A DNA stretch of 64,000 bases, from contig NZ_JABUAE010000001.1 in NCBI RefSeq assembly GCF_013314535.1, positions 496,001-560,000 of the forward strand, written 5' to 3'. The translations under genes were made by a program, and so were the position numbers. The notes below the pieces were generated by a model that did no database searches, was not told where the DNA came from, and saw nothing but the letters and a program-made list of their open reading frames with translations. Positions 15,364 through 25,031 of the stretch are shown here, one piece after another; position 1 is the first letter of the stretch, and each line of letters begins with the position of its first letter. The stretch is from Bacillus sp. Xin1. GTDB lineage: Bacteria > Bacillota > Bacilli > Bacillales > Bacillaceae_G.

Positions 15364-15882
15364 ATGGACGGTGAGTATCGATTTTATAATGTATCAGAGA
15401 GGCATATGGATTTTGAAACAGTTTTCTCACACATTTGCACTTTTATTGAAAGGGATCCCCGAAATTTATATCGCTTATCTATTGGAACAGATTCACAAGC
15501 GCATCAAAAATATACCCGTTTTATTACAGCAGTGCATATTCATCGCGTTGGGAAAGGAGCATGGGGATGTTTGAAACATAAAGCAGTACATAAAAAACCA
15601 CCGACCTTACGTGAAAAAATATATTTAGAAACACAATTTAGTCAAGAAGTTGCCTGTTTGTTTACACCGGAACATATAAGGCGTATATGGGAGATTTTAC
15701 ATCCATATGCTCATGAAGGAGCCGGATTTGTAATGGAAATTCATTTAGATATTGGAAATGATGGATTAACAAAAGAGTTTATTTCAGATATGACAGCAAA
15801 GGTTAAAGCAATGGGACTAACTGCAAAAATTAAACCTGATGCTTATGCAGCTTTTAGTTATGCAAATCGCTATACAAAATAA
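15364..15882 (+). CDS. ykuK: YkuK family, RNase H-like fold (DUF458)
   Basis: 172 residues. RLSIGTDSQAH near residue 40 and EIHLDIGNDG near residue 130 supply the acidic residues expected of an RNase H-like nuclease fold, and KIKPDAYAAFSYANRYTK is the conserved C-terminal end of the family. Start ATG 15364 follows AAGGGACG. Gene order ykuJ-ykuK-ykzF agrees with Bacillus synteny. Enzyme activity has not been shown as far as I know. Confidence 0.85.
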   Translation: MDGEYRFYNVSERHMDFETVFSHICTFIERDPRNLYRLSIGTDSQAHQKYTRFITAVHIHRVGKGAWGCLKHKAVHKKPPTLREKIYLETQFSQEVACLFTPEHIRRIWEILHPYAHEGAGFVMEIHLDIGNDGLTKEFISDMTAKVKAMGLTAKIKPDAYAAFSYANRYTK

Positions 15883-15969
15883 AAAAACTGAATCTTTCAT
15901 CTATTAAATTAAGCGAATATTTTATATAATAAATAATAAGGAAAAGCATAAACATAAGGAGAGGGGTAT

Positions 15970-16161
15970 ATGCATAAGGAAATTACTTTAACAAAAGAAG
16001 AAAAAAGCTTGCTGTTAGATATTTTATTTCGTCAAAATTATGCTAGTGAAATTCTAGCTGTTGAGCTTACAGATATTGAAAGTGGCTTGAAAAAAGCTGA
16101 TATTTCCCAATATAGAAGAATTACAAGGTTATTTAATCGATTAAAAAATGAAGGATACTAA
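15970..16161 (+). CDS. ykzF: YkzF-like small helical protein
   Basis: 63 residues. Entirely helical pattern with LTKEEKSLLLDILFRQNYA and a basic C-terminus (RLFNRLKNEGY). Position between ykuK and ykuL matches ykzF. AAGGAGAGGGG precedes the ATG. Function unknown. Confidence 0.7.
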   Translation: MHKEITLTKEEKSLLLDILFRQNYASEILAVELTDIESGLKKADISQYRRITRLFNRLKNEGY

Positions 16162-16164
16162 GTG

Positions 16165-16189
16165 CTACCAGAAAGGTAGTCTTTTTTTT
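16165..16189 (+). terminator. ykzF terminator
   Basis: CTACC/GGTAG with AGAAA loop, then C and T8. Confidence 0.75.
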
Positions 16190-16258
16190 GTGTTCTATGG
16201 TAGAATGAACTGTGTATCATTATTTTTGTTGGAATAAAATAAGGACAAAATAATAATA

Positions 16259-16272
16259 TGAAAACGCTATCA
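16259..16272 (+). promoter_or_regulatory. cre-like site upstream of darB
   Basis: TGAAAACGCTATCA matches the CcpA operator consensus TGNAANCGNWWNCA at every fixed position. It lies 137 bp before the darB start, just after a TAATAAT -10-like sequence. Confidence 0.45.
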
Positions 16273-16408
16273 TAAGATATGAATAGAAATGGGAAATAAA
16301 GTGAAACTTTTAAGCGTGGATATGATTAACTCTAAACAGTAAGCATTATGGATTGTCGATTGGAGATCATGCTAACAGGAAAAAGGGAGAAAAAGTGGGG
16401 GATATAAT

Positions 16409-16852
16409 ATGATTAGTATTCCAAAAGATGAGTTTCAACAAGTTCTTGTAAAGGATTTAATGATTTCATCAGAAAAAGTCGCGCATGTTCAAATCGGAAA
16501 TAGCCTAGAACATGCTTTACTTGTTCTTGTAAAGTCTGGATATTCTGCGATTCCTGTTTTAGATCCTATGTATAAATTGCATGGATTAATAAGTACTGCG
16601 ATGATTTTGGATGGTATTTTAGGGTTAGAACGCATTGAATTTGAAAAGCTTGAAGATATGAAAGTGGAGAATGTAATGAAAAAAGACATTCCGCATCTTG
16701 GACTTGAGGATTCATTTGCTAAAGCGCTAGAAATGACAATTGATCATCCATTTATTTGTGCTGTAAATAATGATGGGTACTTTGAGGGGATTTTGACAAG
16801 GCGTGCTATTTTGAAATTGCTGAATAAAAAAGTAAGACAACATAATCGATAA
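16409..16852 (+). CDS. darB: CBS-domain c-di-AMP receptor DarB (YkuL/CbpB)
   Basis: 147 residues consisting of two CBS motifs (about 15-65 and 85-140) that form one nucleotide-binding Bateman module. HVQIGNSLEHALLVLVKSGYSAIPVLD and GILTRRAILKLL are the CBS hallmarks. B. subtilis DarB binds c-di-AMP; in its apo form it activates the stringent enzyme Rel and the pyruvate carboxylase PycA. pycA lies 32 kb away in this window and ktrC, another c-di-AMP target, 6 kb away. A cre match upstream suggests carbon catabolite control. Confidence 0.85.
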   Translation: MISIPKDEFQQVLVKDLMISSEKVAHVQIGNSLEHALLVLVKSGYSAIPVLDPMYKLHGLISTAMILDGILGLERIEFEKLEDMKVENVMKKDIPHLGLEDSFAKALEMTIDHPFICAVNNDGYFEGILTRRAILKLLNKKVRQHNR

Positions 16853-16860
16853 AGAAGGGT

Positions 16861-16894
16861 AAGCGACTTCGAATAAAAAAGAAGTCGCTTTTTT
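16861..16894 (+). terminator. darB terminator
   Basis: AAGCGACTTC/GAAGTCGCTT stem with an A-rich 10-base loop, then T6. Confidence 0.9.
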
Positions 16895-16934
16895 ACCATG
16901 CGTCTCTTTTTATTTTATCCGGTTATTCGTGTTT

Positions 16935-17033
16935 AGTAAGACCACCAGCTTTAAGAGAGAAGCGAGAGAGGTGGACGCTAATAATTAGCGGGAGATGAAG
17001 ACCACCTCCGCTGATTAAATTTTCGCTTTATAT
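16935..17033 (+). repeat. Dispersed intergenic repeat, copy D
   Basis: Starts AGTAAG and ends GATTAAATTTTCGCTTTATA. Inside, TAATTAGCGGGAG pairs imperfectly with CTCCGCTGATTA, and CCACC with GGTGG, so the RNA or single strand would fold into hairpins. Lies in the darB-ccpC gap. Confidence 0.55.
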
Positions 17034-17187
17034 AGTAACTGGAGTAAACAAGTATAAAAGGTTAGGTAAAATGTCGATTCATCCGATTTTCTTGAAAACA
17101 AAAATGAAATAATGCATGTTAGAGAATAGTGCAACGTATATATTAAGGTTAGAAGTTTATATGTAAGATGAGGAAAGAGGGAGAAAG

Positions 17188-18045
17188 TTGCAAATTGATG
17201 ATTTTCAAATGATGGTTGTTTTAGCACAGGAATCCAATATGAGAAAAGCTGCGGAGCGCTTATTCGTTTCACAGCCTGCACTCAGTCAACGATTACAATC
17301 AATGGAAAAACAGTGGGGAATGAAATTTTTTATTCGTTCTCAAAAAGGATTAACGATTACACCAGAAGGGGAAAAAGTGGCCAATTATGCGAAAGATATG
17401 TTGCGAAGAGAAGAGGCAATAAAAAGTGAATTAGCAATCTATCGTACAGAAACATACGGGACATTAAAGATAGCTGTGGCATCTGTGATTGGACAATATT
17501 GGTTACCACCTGTTTTAAAGAGGTTTGTACAAAAATATCCGTTTGTTAAAGTTTCTCTTTTTACAGGGTGGAGTAGTGAGGTGCAAAAGCACTTTTATGA
17601 AGGGGATGTGCATGTCGCTATATTGAGAGGAAAACAAGAATATAAAGGGCATAAAGAGCAATTGTTTGAGGATGAGTTGTATTTAGTTGACACAGAAATT
17701 AAAGATATTTCTATGCTGAAAGATACAAACAGACCGTTTATACAATTTAAAAGTGATTCGACATACTATGGACAAATTCAGAATTGGTGGTATGGTTTAT
17801 TTTCTAATCCACCTAAACGAACGATTGTAGTTGATCAAATTGAAACATGTAAGCAACTCGTTTTAAATGGGATTGGTTATGCACTGCTGCCTTCTACTGT
17901 TTTAAAAGAAGTAAGAGAAAAGACGTATAAAACACCTGTTCAATTGACTCGAGAAACGTGGTTGTTGACAAGTGATTCTGCAAGGCAATTGAAACAAGTA
18001 CAAGCGTTTTTAGATATTATAGAAGAAATTCAAATGGAAAAATAA
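17188..18045 (+). CDS. ccpC: LysR-family regulator CcpC
   Basis: 285 residues. N-terminal winged helix (MQIDDFQMMVVLAQESNMRKAAERLFVSQPALSQRL) and a periplasmic-binding-like effector domain from about residue 90. In Bacillus, CcpC represses citrate-cycle genes such as citZ and citB and responds to citrate. Position downstream of ykuL matches B. subtilis ykuM/ccpC. The start is TTG 17188 with GAGGGAG upstream. Its role fits the carbon-flux theme of pdh and pyc in this window. Confidence 0.85.
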   Translation: MQIDDFQMMVVLAQESNMRKAAERLFVSQPALSQRLQSMEKQWGMKFFIRSQKGLTITPEGEKVANYAKDMLRREEAIKSELAIYRTETYGTLKIAVASVIGQYWLPPVLKRFVQKYPFVKVSLFTGWSSEVQKHFYEGDVHVAILRGKQEYKGHKEQLFEDELYLVDTEIKDISMLKDTNRPFIQFKSDSTYYGQIQNWWYGLFSNPPKRTIVVDQIETCKQLVLNGIGYALLPSTVLKEVREKTYKTPVQLTRETWLLTSDSARQLKQVQAFLDIIEEIQMEK

Positions 18046-18116
18046 GATTATTGTCTTGCTAGTAGCTCTTTCGTTTGGTAGAGTAACATTATAAATGGAT
18101 TTAGGAGGCAACAAGC

Positions 18117-18839
18117 ATGAAAATGATGGATGCAAACGAAATTATTTCGTTTATTCAAAAAAGCGAGAAGAAAACTCCTGTAAAGGTATACATAAAAGGG
18201 GATTTAAAAGAAGTAACATTCCCTGAAACAGTACAAGCATTTGTGAATAAAAAAGCTGGTGTTTTATTTGGAGAATGGTCTGAAATCAAGGCAGTTCTTG
18301 AAGAAAATAAAAAGTATGTTGTAGATTATGTTGTCGAAAACGACCGTCGTAATTCTGCAATTCCAATGCTTGATTTAAAAGGCATTAAAGCTCGTATTGA
18401 GCCAGGTGCAATCATCCGTGACCATGTTGAAATTGGTGATAATGCAGTTATTATGATGAATGCAACGATTAACATCGGTGCAGTAATCGGGGAAGGTTCA
18501 ATGATCGATATGAATGCAGTGCTTGGCGGACGTGCTACAGTAGGTAAAAACTGTCACGTTGGTGCTGGTGCTGTACTTGCAGGTGTTATCGAGCCGCCTT
18601 CTGCAAAACCAGTTATCGTTGAAGACGATGTTGTAATTGGTGCAAACGTAGTTGTTCTAGAAGGAGTAACAGTTGGTAAGGGTGCAGTTGTTGCAGCAGG
18701 AGCGATTGTGACAGAAGATGTACCACCATATACAGTAGTTGCAGGAACACCAGCACGTGTTATTAAAGAAATTGATGAGAAAACAAAAGCGAAAACAGAA
18801 ATTAAACAAGAACTTCGTCAATTAAACCCAGAAAAATAA
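18117..18839 (+). CDS. dapH: Tetrahydrodipicolinate N-acetyltransferase
   Basis: 240 residues. Transfers an acetyl group from acetyl-CoA to tetrahydrodipicolinate in the acetylase branch of lysine and meso-diaminopimelate synthesis. Hexapeptide repeats of a left-handed beta helix run from about residue 95 to 205 ([50 protein letters not shown]). AGGAGG precedes ATG. dapL follows directly; a hairpin with a T-run separates them. Confidence 0.95.
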   Translation: MKMMDANEIISFIQKSEKKTPVKVYIKGDLKEVTFPETVQAFVNKKAGVLFGEWSEIKAVLEENKKYVVDYVVENDRRNSAIPMLDLKGIKARIEPGAIIRDHVEIGDNAVIMMNATINIGAVIGEGSMIDMNAVLGGRATVGKNCHVGAGAVLAGVIEPPSAKPVIVEDDVVIGANVVVLEGVTVGKGAVVAAGAIVTEDVPPYTVVAGTPARVIKEIDEKTKAKTEIKQELRQLNPEK

Positions 18840-18845
18840 AGAACG

Positions 18846-18879
18846 AAAGCGTAAGGGCAAATAAGCTCTTACGCTTTTT
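18846..18879 (+). terminator. Terminator-like hairpin between dapH and dapL
   Basis: AAAGCGTAAG/CTTACGCTTT plus GC/GC, then T-run. It ends 19 bases before the dapL start, so it may set the dapL/dapH ratio by partial read-through. Confidence 0.75.
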
Positions 18880-18897
18880 ATAAATGGTGGTGGAGAC

Positions 18898-20028
18898 ATG
18901 ACAGTCGGTAAATTTGTACAAATTCGTAGAGACTTACATAAAATTCCAGAGTTAGGATTTCAAGAGTGGAAAACACAACAATATATTTTAAATTATATCG
19001 GGACCCTTCCTAGTGAATATCTTGAAGTGAAAACATGGAAAACAGGTGTTATCGTTAAAGTAAATGGGAAAAAACCAGAAAAAACAATTGGCTATCGTGC
19101 AGATATTGATGGCCTACTAATTCCAGAGGAAACAGGATATGAATTTACTTCTGTTCATGAAGGCATGATGCATGCATGTGGTCATGATTTTCATACTACA
19201 ATTGGTTTAGGACTTCTAACAGCCGCTGTAAATGAAAGGATAGATGATGATCTTGTTTTTCTATTCCAACCAGCTGAAGAAGGTCCAGGTGGCGCTCTTC
19301 CTATGTTAGAAAGTGAAGAATTGAAGGAATGGAAACCGGATATGATTCTCGGGCTTCATATTGCGCCGGAGTATCCAGTAGGGACAATCGCAACAAAAGA
19401 AGGATTGTTATTTGCCAATACATCAGAGTTATATATTGATTTAAAAGGAAAAGGTGGGCATGCAGCATATCCACATACTGCAAATGATATGATTGTTGCG
19501 GCAAGTCACCTTGTTACACAGCTCCAATCGGTAATTAGCCGTAATGTAAATCCACTTGATAGTGCAGTTATTACAATTGGTAAAATCACAGGAGGTACAG
19601 TTCAAAATATCATTGCAGAAAAGTCTCGTTTAGAAGGGACGATTCGAACTTTATCTGTCGAATCAATGAAACGAGTGAAAAGTAGAATTGAAGCAATTGT
19701 TGCAGGAATTGAAGCTGCGTTTCAATGTGAAGCTGTTATTGATTACGGAGCAATGTATCATCAAGTATATAACCATGAGGCATTGACACGAGAGTTTATG
19801 GAATTTGCATCAGAACACACTGATATGAATGTTATTACATGTACAGAGGCAATGACGGGAGAAGATTTTGGATATATGCTTCGTGAAATTCCAGGGTTTA
19901 TGTTCTGGCTCGGTGTAGACTCTGAATATGGTTTACATCACGCAAAATTACAGCCGAAAGAAGAAGCGATTGAACAGACTATTGCTTTTTTAAATCAATA
20001 TATAAGTTGGAAAGGGAACAGGGTTTAA
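18898..20028 (+). CDS. dapL: N-acetyldiaminopimelate deacetylase
   Basis: 376 residues, M20 metallopeptidase family. Removes acetate from N-acetyl-L,L-diaminopimelate, the step after the aminotransferase. Metal-binding signatures are [11 protein letters not shown] (near residue 95), [10 protein letters not shown] and the C-terminal GLHHAKL. GGTGGTGGAG precedes ATG. Together with dapH it shows the acetylated DAP pathway. The gene stop lies within the loop of the following terminator. Confidence 0.92.
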   Translation: MTVGKFVQIRRDLHKIPELGFQEWKTQQYILNYIGTLPSEYLEVKTWKTGVIVKVNGKKPEKTIGYRADIDGLLIPEETGYEFTSVHEGMMHACGHDFHTTIGLGLLTAAVNERIDDDLVFLFQPAEEGPGGALPMLESEELKEWKPDMILGLHIAPEYPVGTIATKEGLLFANTSELYIDLKGKGGHAAYPHTANDMIVAASHLVTQLQSVISRNVNPLDSAVITIGKITGGTVQNIIAEKSRLEGTIRTLSVESMKRVKSRIEAIVAGIEAAFQCEAVIDYGAMYHQVYNHEALTREFMEFASEHTDMNVITCTEAMTGEDFGYMLREIPGFMFWLGVDSEYGLHHAKLQPKEEAIEQTIAFLNQYISWKGNRV

Positions 20029-20042
20029 ACCTGTTCTTTTTT
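20016..20042 (+). terminator. dapL terminator overlapping its stop codon
   Basis: GAACAGG/CCTGTTC with the TAA in the loop, then T6. Confidence 0.8.
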
Positions 20043-20222
20043 GATTTAAAGGATTGTAATATATAATGTTTTTTTTTTTGGAAATTCTAACACAATACTT
20101 TATAATGGTAGATGGAGGGATAAGTTGTTAGTGATTTTTAAATGAAAATGGTTGAAAACTCATCCCTCTTATATACTACAAGAGTGGACATATATGATAA
20201 AAAATTATGGAGGTTGATACAT

Positions 20223-20771
20223 ATGGCAGAACGTATGGTAGCAAAACAAGCTCCACGCTTTGAAATGGACGCTGTTATGCCAAACAAAGAATTTGGTAAA
20301 GTAAGTCTTGAAGAAGTTATGAAACAGGACAAATGGACAGTACTTTTCTTTTATCCAATGGATTTCACTTTCGTATGTCCAACAGAAATTATCGCGCTTT
20401 CAGATCGTTATGATGAGTTCGAAGATTTAGAGGCGGAAGTAATTGGTGTATCTACTGATACAATCCATACTCACTTGGCTTGGATTAACACTGACCGCAC
20501 GAAAAACGGTTTAGGTGAATTAAAATACCCTCTAGCTGCTGATACGAACCATGTAGTATCTCGTGATTACGGTGTATTACTTGAAGAGGAAGGTATTGCA
20601 CTTCGTGGTTTATTTATCATTAGTCCAGAAGGTGAATTAATGTACCAAGTTGTACATCATAACAACATCGGCCGTGAAGTTGATGAAGTAATTCGTGTTC
20701 TGCAAGCTCTTCAAACTGGTGGACTTTGCCCAGCAAATTGGAAACCAGGTCAAGAAACTTTAAACGTTTAA
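20223..20771 (+). CDS. ykuU: 2-Cys peroxiredoxin YkuU
   Basis: 182 residues. Peroxidatic Cys52 in FTFVCPTE and resolving Cys169 in GGLCPANW classify it as a typical 2-Cys peroxiredoxin that reduces H2O2 and organic peroxides. ATG 20223 follows GGAGG; the frame is open to 20142 but without a ribosome binding site. ykuV, a thioredoxin-like protein, follows and may recycle it, as the B. subtilis pair does. Confidence 0.92.
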   Translation: MAERMVAKQAPRFEMDAVMPNKEFGKVSLEEVMKQDKWTVLFFYPMDFTFVCPTEIIALSDRYDEFEDLEAEVIGVSTDTIHTHLAWINTDRTKNGLGELKYPLAADTNHVVSRDYGVLLEEEGIALRGLFIISPEGELMYQVVHHNNIGREVDEVIRVLQALQTGGLCPANWKPGQETLNV

Positions 20772-20784
20772 TGATATAAAAATA

Positions 20785-20815
20785 AAAAGGTCTAACAATA
20801 TTTTGTTAGGCCTTT
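20785..20815 (+). terminator. Hairpin between ykuU and ykuV
   Basis: AAAGG-CTAACAA paired with TTGTTAGG-CTTT; short mixed T-run. Partial terminator. Confidence 0.55.
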
Positions 20816-20840
20816 CTCTACATATAAGGAGGAAGATAAA

Positions 20841-21299
20841 ATGAAATTACGTGAACCTATGCCCTCTTTAGAGGGTGCGACAACAGTATTAAATGGAGAC
20901 GTAGTACGCGAATCACTAATCGGTGAAAAGCCGACACTTGTTCATTTTTGGTCCGTTAGTTGCCATTTATGTAAAGAAGCGATGCCGGATATTAACAATT
21001 TCCGCGATGAATATAAAGAACAATTAAACGTTGTCGCGGTTCATATGCCGCGTTCAGAGGAAGATTTAGAGCTTGAACAAGTGGAAACAGTCGCAAAAGA
21101 GAATGGAATCACGCAAACTATTTTAGTAGATAATCAACATAAAGTTACAGATGCATTTGAGAATCAATATGTACCAGCATATTATGTGTTTGATAAAAAT
21201 GGTGTACTTCGTCATTTCCAAGCAGGTGGAAGTGGGATGAAAATGCTAACAAAACGAGTAAATCGTGTGTTAGATGAAGCGAAACAAGAAGTGGAATAA
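20841..21299 (+). CDS. ykuV: Thioredoxin-like thiol-disulfide oxidoreductase YkuV
   Basis: 152 residues with a thioredoxin/TlpA-like fold. Active site CHLC (Cys41, Cys44) in HFWSVSCHLCKEAMP and cis-proline in YVPAYYVF. No signal peptide, so it works in the cytosol. AAGGAGGAAG precedes ATG. Probable electron donor or partner of the adjacent peroxiredoxin. Confidence 0.88.
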   Translation: MKLREPMPSLEGATTVLNGDVVRESLIGEKPTLVHFWSVSCHLCKEAMPDINNFRDEYKEQLNVVAVHMPRSEEDLELEQVETVAKENGITQTILVDNQHKVTDAFENQYVPAYYVFDKNGVLRHFQAGGSGMKMLTKRVNRVLDEAKQEVE

Positions 21300-21364
21300 A
21301 ATCTGAAATTTTCTACTTACGCATTAGGGGCAGTTTGGAAGTGGAAGTTTCTTTTGATATGCGC

Positions 21365-21394
21365 AAAAACCTCCTTTTTCATTAGGAGGTTTTT
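21365..21394. terminator. ykuV terminator
   Basis: AAAAACCTCCT/AGGAGGTTTTT with an 8-base loop. Confidence 0.9.
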
Positions 21395-21418
21395 GGTTTT
21401 TATCTCATATTAACGTGC

Positions 21419-21546
21419 AGTAAGCTCTTGCCTTAAGGTTTTGATAGATAGGGGGCAGACAACTACCTGCAAAAGTTTGACTCGTGAGGGCTTTCCATCA
21501 GTGAAGGATAAAGAATGCCCCTGCTAATGGAAGCTTTACTTTAAAA
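21419..21546 (+). repeat. Dispersed intergenic repeat, copy E
   Basis: Starts AGTAAG, contains CTTAAGGTTTT and hairpins (GGCAG/CTGC; GCTTTCCATCAG with CTGCTAATGGAAGC) and ends AAGCTTTACTTTA. Longest of the three clear copies. Confidence 0.5.
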
Positions 21547-21697
21547 ATAGTAGAAGATATGGGAGATACGCCTATTGGTTGTTAGTTGAGAAATGAAAAT
21601 TGTACTATAGGAAATAGAACTGTATGTTTTAGTTTACTTTTTATACGGAAAATGTGTAAAATCAATGTGATACATAGAAAAAAGGGTGGGGAATCAA

Positions 21698-22564
21698 GTG
21701 CAGATTGGCAGTGCAATCTTATGTTTCTTTTTATATGCATATGTTATAATTGCAGCGGTTTATTTCGGAATAAGTTTTTATGCATACCGTCTAACAAATA
21801 AACGCGATTATGAAGAAACATATAAATGGGTGAAAGGTTACTTATCACCAGTATTAGAAATCATGAATGGATTTGTTCTTTTTTTATTTATTGGTTTAAT
21901 TGCTTTTTCAACAAGCTTAGTTGGAAATAAGACAACGTTATTTGTAATTGGCGTCATTATTTTTATGCTTTTAGGTATTCGAATAGGCAATGCTGTGTTT
22001 TGGAATGAAAGGAAAATTGACGGGTGGACAGGTATGCTGATTCCAAGTATGTTAGCAGCTATCGTTACGAATATAGAACATGAATATAATCAATTACATT
22101 TTTGGTTAATCATCGTATTAACAATTCTTTCGGTCTTGTATATAAGTACAGTATTTTTAACATATTGTGCAAATGAAAAAGGTGATTCTCATGGTCGCCG
22201 ATTTTTTCGAAGTCGAGCGTTATTTTGGAGTGTTCCCACGATGTTGGTCATTGGAATCATTGCACTTGTTGTAAATGGATATAACTTCACAGGATGGAAA
22301 GTTTTTTTAGAAACTTGGTGGATTTTTATCATTTCATTTTGTGCATTTTTAGGAGCAACACATTATTTGTTTCATCAACATCATTATAAATGGGCGCTCT
22401 TATTTGCTTTTACACAACTCTTATTCGCTTTTTTTGGTCAAGAAACATTATTATTTGTGTTTCAAACGTTTAGTTCATTTGGAAATATTTTTGTATTTGG
22501 TATGCTCATTTGTATCATCGCATTTTATTTGCAGCAGTATTTCTATATACAAAAACAAAAATAA
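21698..22564 (+). CDS. Polytopic membrane protein, remotely CydB-like
   Basis: 288 residues with about eight hydrophobic segments. The spacing of helices and an N-terminal region ending EIMNGFVLFLF recall subunit II of cytochrome bd oxidases, but this is a weak impression and no heme-ligand subunit I is adjacent. GTG 21698 lies 6 bases after GGGTGGGG; the GTG at 21686 would sit inside that site. Placed between ykuV and ktrC, where B. subtilis has no equivalent I recall. Function not assigned. Confidence 0.65.
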   Translation: MQIGSAILCFFLYAYVIIAAVYFGISFYAYRLTNKRDYEETYKWVKGYLSPVLEIMNGFVLFLFIGLIAFSTSLVGNKTTLFVIGVIIFMLLGIRIGNAVFWNERKIDGWTGMLIPSMLAAIVTNIEHEYNQLHFWLIIVLTILSVLYISTVFLTYCANEKGDSHGRRFFRSRALFWSVPTMLVIGIIALVVNGYNFTGWKVFLETWWIFIISFCAFLGATHYLFHQHHYKWALLFAFTQLLFAFFGQETLLFVFQTFSSFGNIFVFGMLICIIAFYLQQYFYIQKQK

Positions 22565-22651
22565 TTATAGGTTAATTGCTATTCTTTGTAGTGAATATAA
22601 AGTATGCTACAATAAATATGGACAGGACTTGATGTTATTGGAGGAATTCAT

Positions 22652-23317
22652 GTGAGTGAGAAAGAAAAAGAATTTGCTGTCATTGGACTTGGACGTTTTG
22701 GAGGCAGTATTTGTCGTGAATTGGCTCAATTAGGTATGGAAGTAATGGCTATTGATCTTGATGAAGATAAAATAAATGAATTTGCAAATATTGCTTCACA
22801 TGCAGTGATTGCTGATTCAACAGATGAAATGGTGTTAAAAAGTCTCGGTATTCGTAATTTTGATCATGTTGTTGTTGCAATTGGTGATAATCTGAATGCA
22901 AGTATTTTAACGACACTTATTTTAAAGGAATTAGGCGTGAAAAATATTACAGTTAAGGCGCAAAATGATTATCATGAAAAAGTGTTAAGTAAAATTGGAG
23001 CTGACCATATTGTTCACCCAGAGAGAGATATGGGAAAACGAATTGCAAATAATATCGCTTCAAGTAACGTATTAGATTACTTAGAGCTTTCAGATGAGCA
23101 TAGTATTGTAGAGATTATTGCTAATAAAAAGATTGATGGGCACTCTTTAATTGAACTAGATATTCGTGCGGAATTTGGATTAAACATTGTTGCAATTAAG
23201 CGAGGGAAGGAAGTTATTGTTTCTCCTCGAGCTACAGAAACCATCCAGGCCGGGGATATTCTAATTGTAATTGGTCATGATGATGAAGTGGATCGTTTTA
23301 AACATTATTTACGATAG
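22652..23317 (+). CDS. ktrC: Ktr potassium uptake regulatory subunit KtrC
   Basis: 221 residues. RCK_N Rossmann domain (VIGLGRFGGSICREL; AIDLDEDKINEF; ADSTDEMVLKSLGI) followed by an RCK_C domain from about residue 135. KtrC forms a ring under the KtrD channel; the N-domain binds ATP/ADP and the C-domain binds c-di-AMP in Bacillus and Staphylococcus homologues. The GTG start follows GGAGG. Convergent with rnjA, as ykqB and ykqC are in B. subtilis. Confidence 0.9.
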   Translation: MSEKEKEFAVIGLGRFGGSICRELAQLGMEVMAIDLDEDKINEFANIASHAVIADSTDEMVLKSLGIRNFDHVVVAIGDNLNASILTTLILKELGVKNITVKAQNDYHEKVLSKIGADHIVHPERDMGKRIANNIASSNVLDYLELSDEHSIVEIIANKKIDGHSLIELDIRAEFGLNIVAIKRGKEVIVSPRATETIQAGDILIVIGHDDEVDRFKHYLR

Positions 23318-23326
23318 AATGAAATG

Positions 23327-23362
23327 AAAAAGGACAATGCCCAGGAGGCATTGTCCTTTTTT
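23327..23362. terminator. Bidirectional terminator between ktrC and rnjA
   Basis: AGGACAATGCC/GGCATTGTCCT, 5-base loop, A5 and T6 flanks. Confidence 0.92.
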
Positions 23363-25028
23363 ATATTTCCATAATGATTGGTAAAATCATTGGACGACGT
23401 TTTGTTTTTTCGTATAAGAATGGTGCCAATGTATCTGTAATCTCATTTTTAATTTCAGACCATTGTGTCGTTTTTCGCTCCATTACTTTTTCGAGATGTG
23501 TTGTAATTAAAGTTTGAGCATCATTGATTAAATCGCTACTCTCACGCATATAAACGAATCCTCGAGAGATAATATCAGGTCCTGCTGCTACTTTAAATTC
23601 TTTCATATCAATGCTAACGACTACGATAACAAGTCCTTCTTCGGAAAGAATACGACGGTCGCGAAGTACAATGTTACCAATATCACCAATACCGTTTCCA
23701 TCAATATAAACAGAACCGGATGGGATTTTCCCAGCAACGTTCGCTTCATCTGAACGTAAAGCAAGAACATCACCATTGTCCATAATGAAGCAATTTTCTT
23801 CTGGAATACCACAATCGTTTGCCAATTTCATATGCATACGTTGCATGCGGAATTCACCATGAATTGGCATGAAATATTTAGGTTTAATAAGACGTAGCAT
23901 TAGCTTTTGTTCTTCTTGTCCACCATGTCCACTTGTATGGATGTTTGAAAGTTTTCCATGAATCACATCAGCACCAGCACGGTATAACATATTAATCGTA
24001 CGGCTTACGCTAACTGTATTCCCTGGAATTGGTGAAGAAGAGAAAACAACTGTATCGCCAGGAATAATTTGAATTTGACGGTGTGTTCCATTGGCGATAC
24101 GGGAAAGTGCCGCCATTGGTTCTCCTTGACTACCTGTACATAAAATAACAACTTTGTTAGCTGGTAGTCGATTGATCTGAGACGATTCAATAAATGTATC
24201 TTTTGGACAGCGAATATAACCAAGATTGTGACCAATCTCAATAGCAGCTTCCATACTTCGGCCAAATACAGCCACTTTACGATTATTTTCAACAGCAGCT
24301 TCAACAACTTGCTGCAGGCGATGAATATTTGAAGCGAAGGTTGCAAATATAATACGACCTTCCACTTTGCGGAAAATATCTTGAATACTATCGCCGACGC
24401 GGCGTTCAGACATAGTAAAGTTAGGTACTTCACTATTGGTACTATCAGATAAGAGGCAAAGCACGCCGTCCTTACCGATTTCAGCCATTTTTGTTAAGTC
24501 TGCTGGTTCACCCACTGGTGTGAAATCAAATTTAAAGTCTCCTGTATGAACAATTTGTCCTTGCGGTGTTTTCACCACAACACCGTATGAATCTGGAATA
24601 CTGTGTGTTGTGCGGAAGAACGATACAGATGTCTTTTTAAATTTGATGACATCATCCTCTTGGATTTCGTATAATTTTGCTTTTCGAAGTAATCCGTGCT
24701 CTTCTAATTTGTTTTTAATTAAAGCAATTGCTAATTTACCGCCGTAAATTGGGATGTTCACTTGACGTAATAGGTAAGGGATGCCACCAATATGATCTTC
24801 ATGACCATGAGTAATGAATAGACCCTTAATTTTATCTTCGTTTCGTACAAAATATGTGTAGTCAGGAATCACATAGTCGATTCCGAGAAGTTCGTCTTCT
24901 GGAAACTTAATTCCAGCATCAATTATAATAATTTCATCTTGAAATTGGACAGCGTATGTATTTTTGCCGATTTCACCGAGTCCACCAAGAGCGAAAACGG
25001 CTGCCTGATCATTTTTTAGGAATTTCAT
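23361..25028 (-). CDS. rnjA: Ribonuclease J1
   Basis: 555 residues. Beta-CASP metallo-beta-lactamase nuclease with 5'-3' exonuclease and endonuclease activity, central to mRNA decay and rRNA maturation. The zinc motif HGHEDH is at residues 74-79, with the beta-CASP domain at about 210-370 and a C-terminal domain of about 110 residues. rpoY overlaps its translation signals just upstream, an arrangement conserved in Bacillales. SR1P-like genes in this window may affect it through GapA. Confidence 0.95.
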   Translation of the reverse strand: MKFLKNDQAAVFALGGLGEIGKNTYAVQFQDEIIIIDAGIKFPEDELLGIDYVIPDYTYFVRNEDKIKGLFITHGHEDHIGGIPYLLRQVNIPIYGGKLAIALIKNKLEEHGLLRKAKLYEIQEDDVIKFKKTSVSFFRTTHSIPDSYGVVVKTPQGQIVHTGDFKFDFTPVGEPADLTKMAEIGKDGVLCLLSDSTNSEVPNFTMSERRVGDSIQDIFRKVEGRIIFATFASNIHRLQQVVEAAVENNRKVAVFGRSMEAAIEIGHNLGYIRCPKDTFIESSQINRLPANKVVILCTGSQGEPMAALSRIANGTHRQIQIIPGDTVVFSSSPIPGNTVSVSRTINMLYRAGADVIHGKLSNIHTSGHGGQEEQKLMLRLIKPKYFMPIHGEFRMQRMHMKLANDCGIPEENCFIMDNGDVLALRSDEANVAGKIPSGSVYIDGNGIGDIGNIVLRDRRILSEEGLVIVVVSIDMKEFKVAAGPDIISRGFVYMRESSDLINDAQTLITTHLEKVMERKTTQWSEIKNEITDTLAPFLYEKTKRRPMILPIIMEI

Positions 25029-25031
25029 AAA

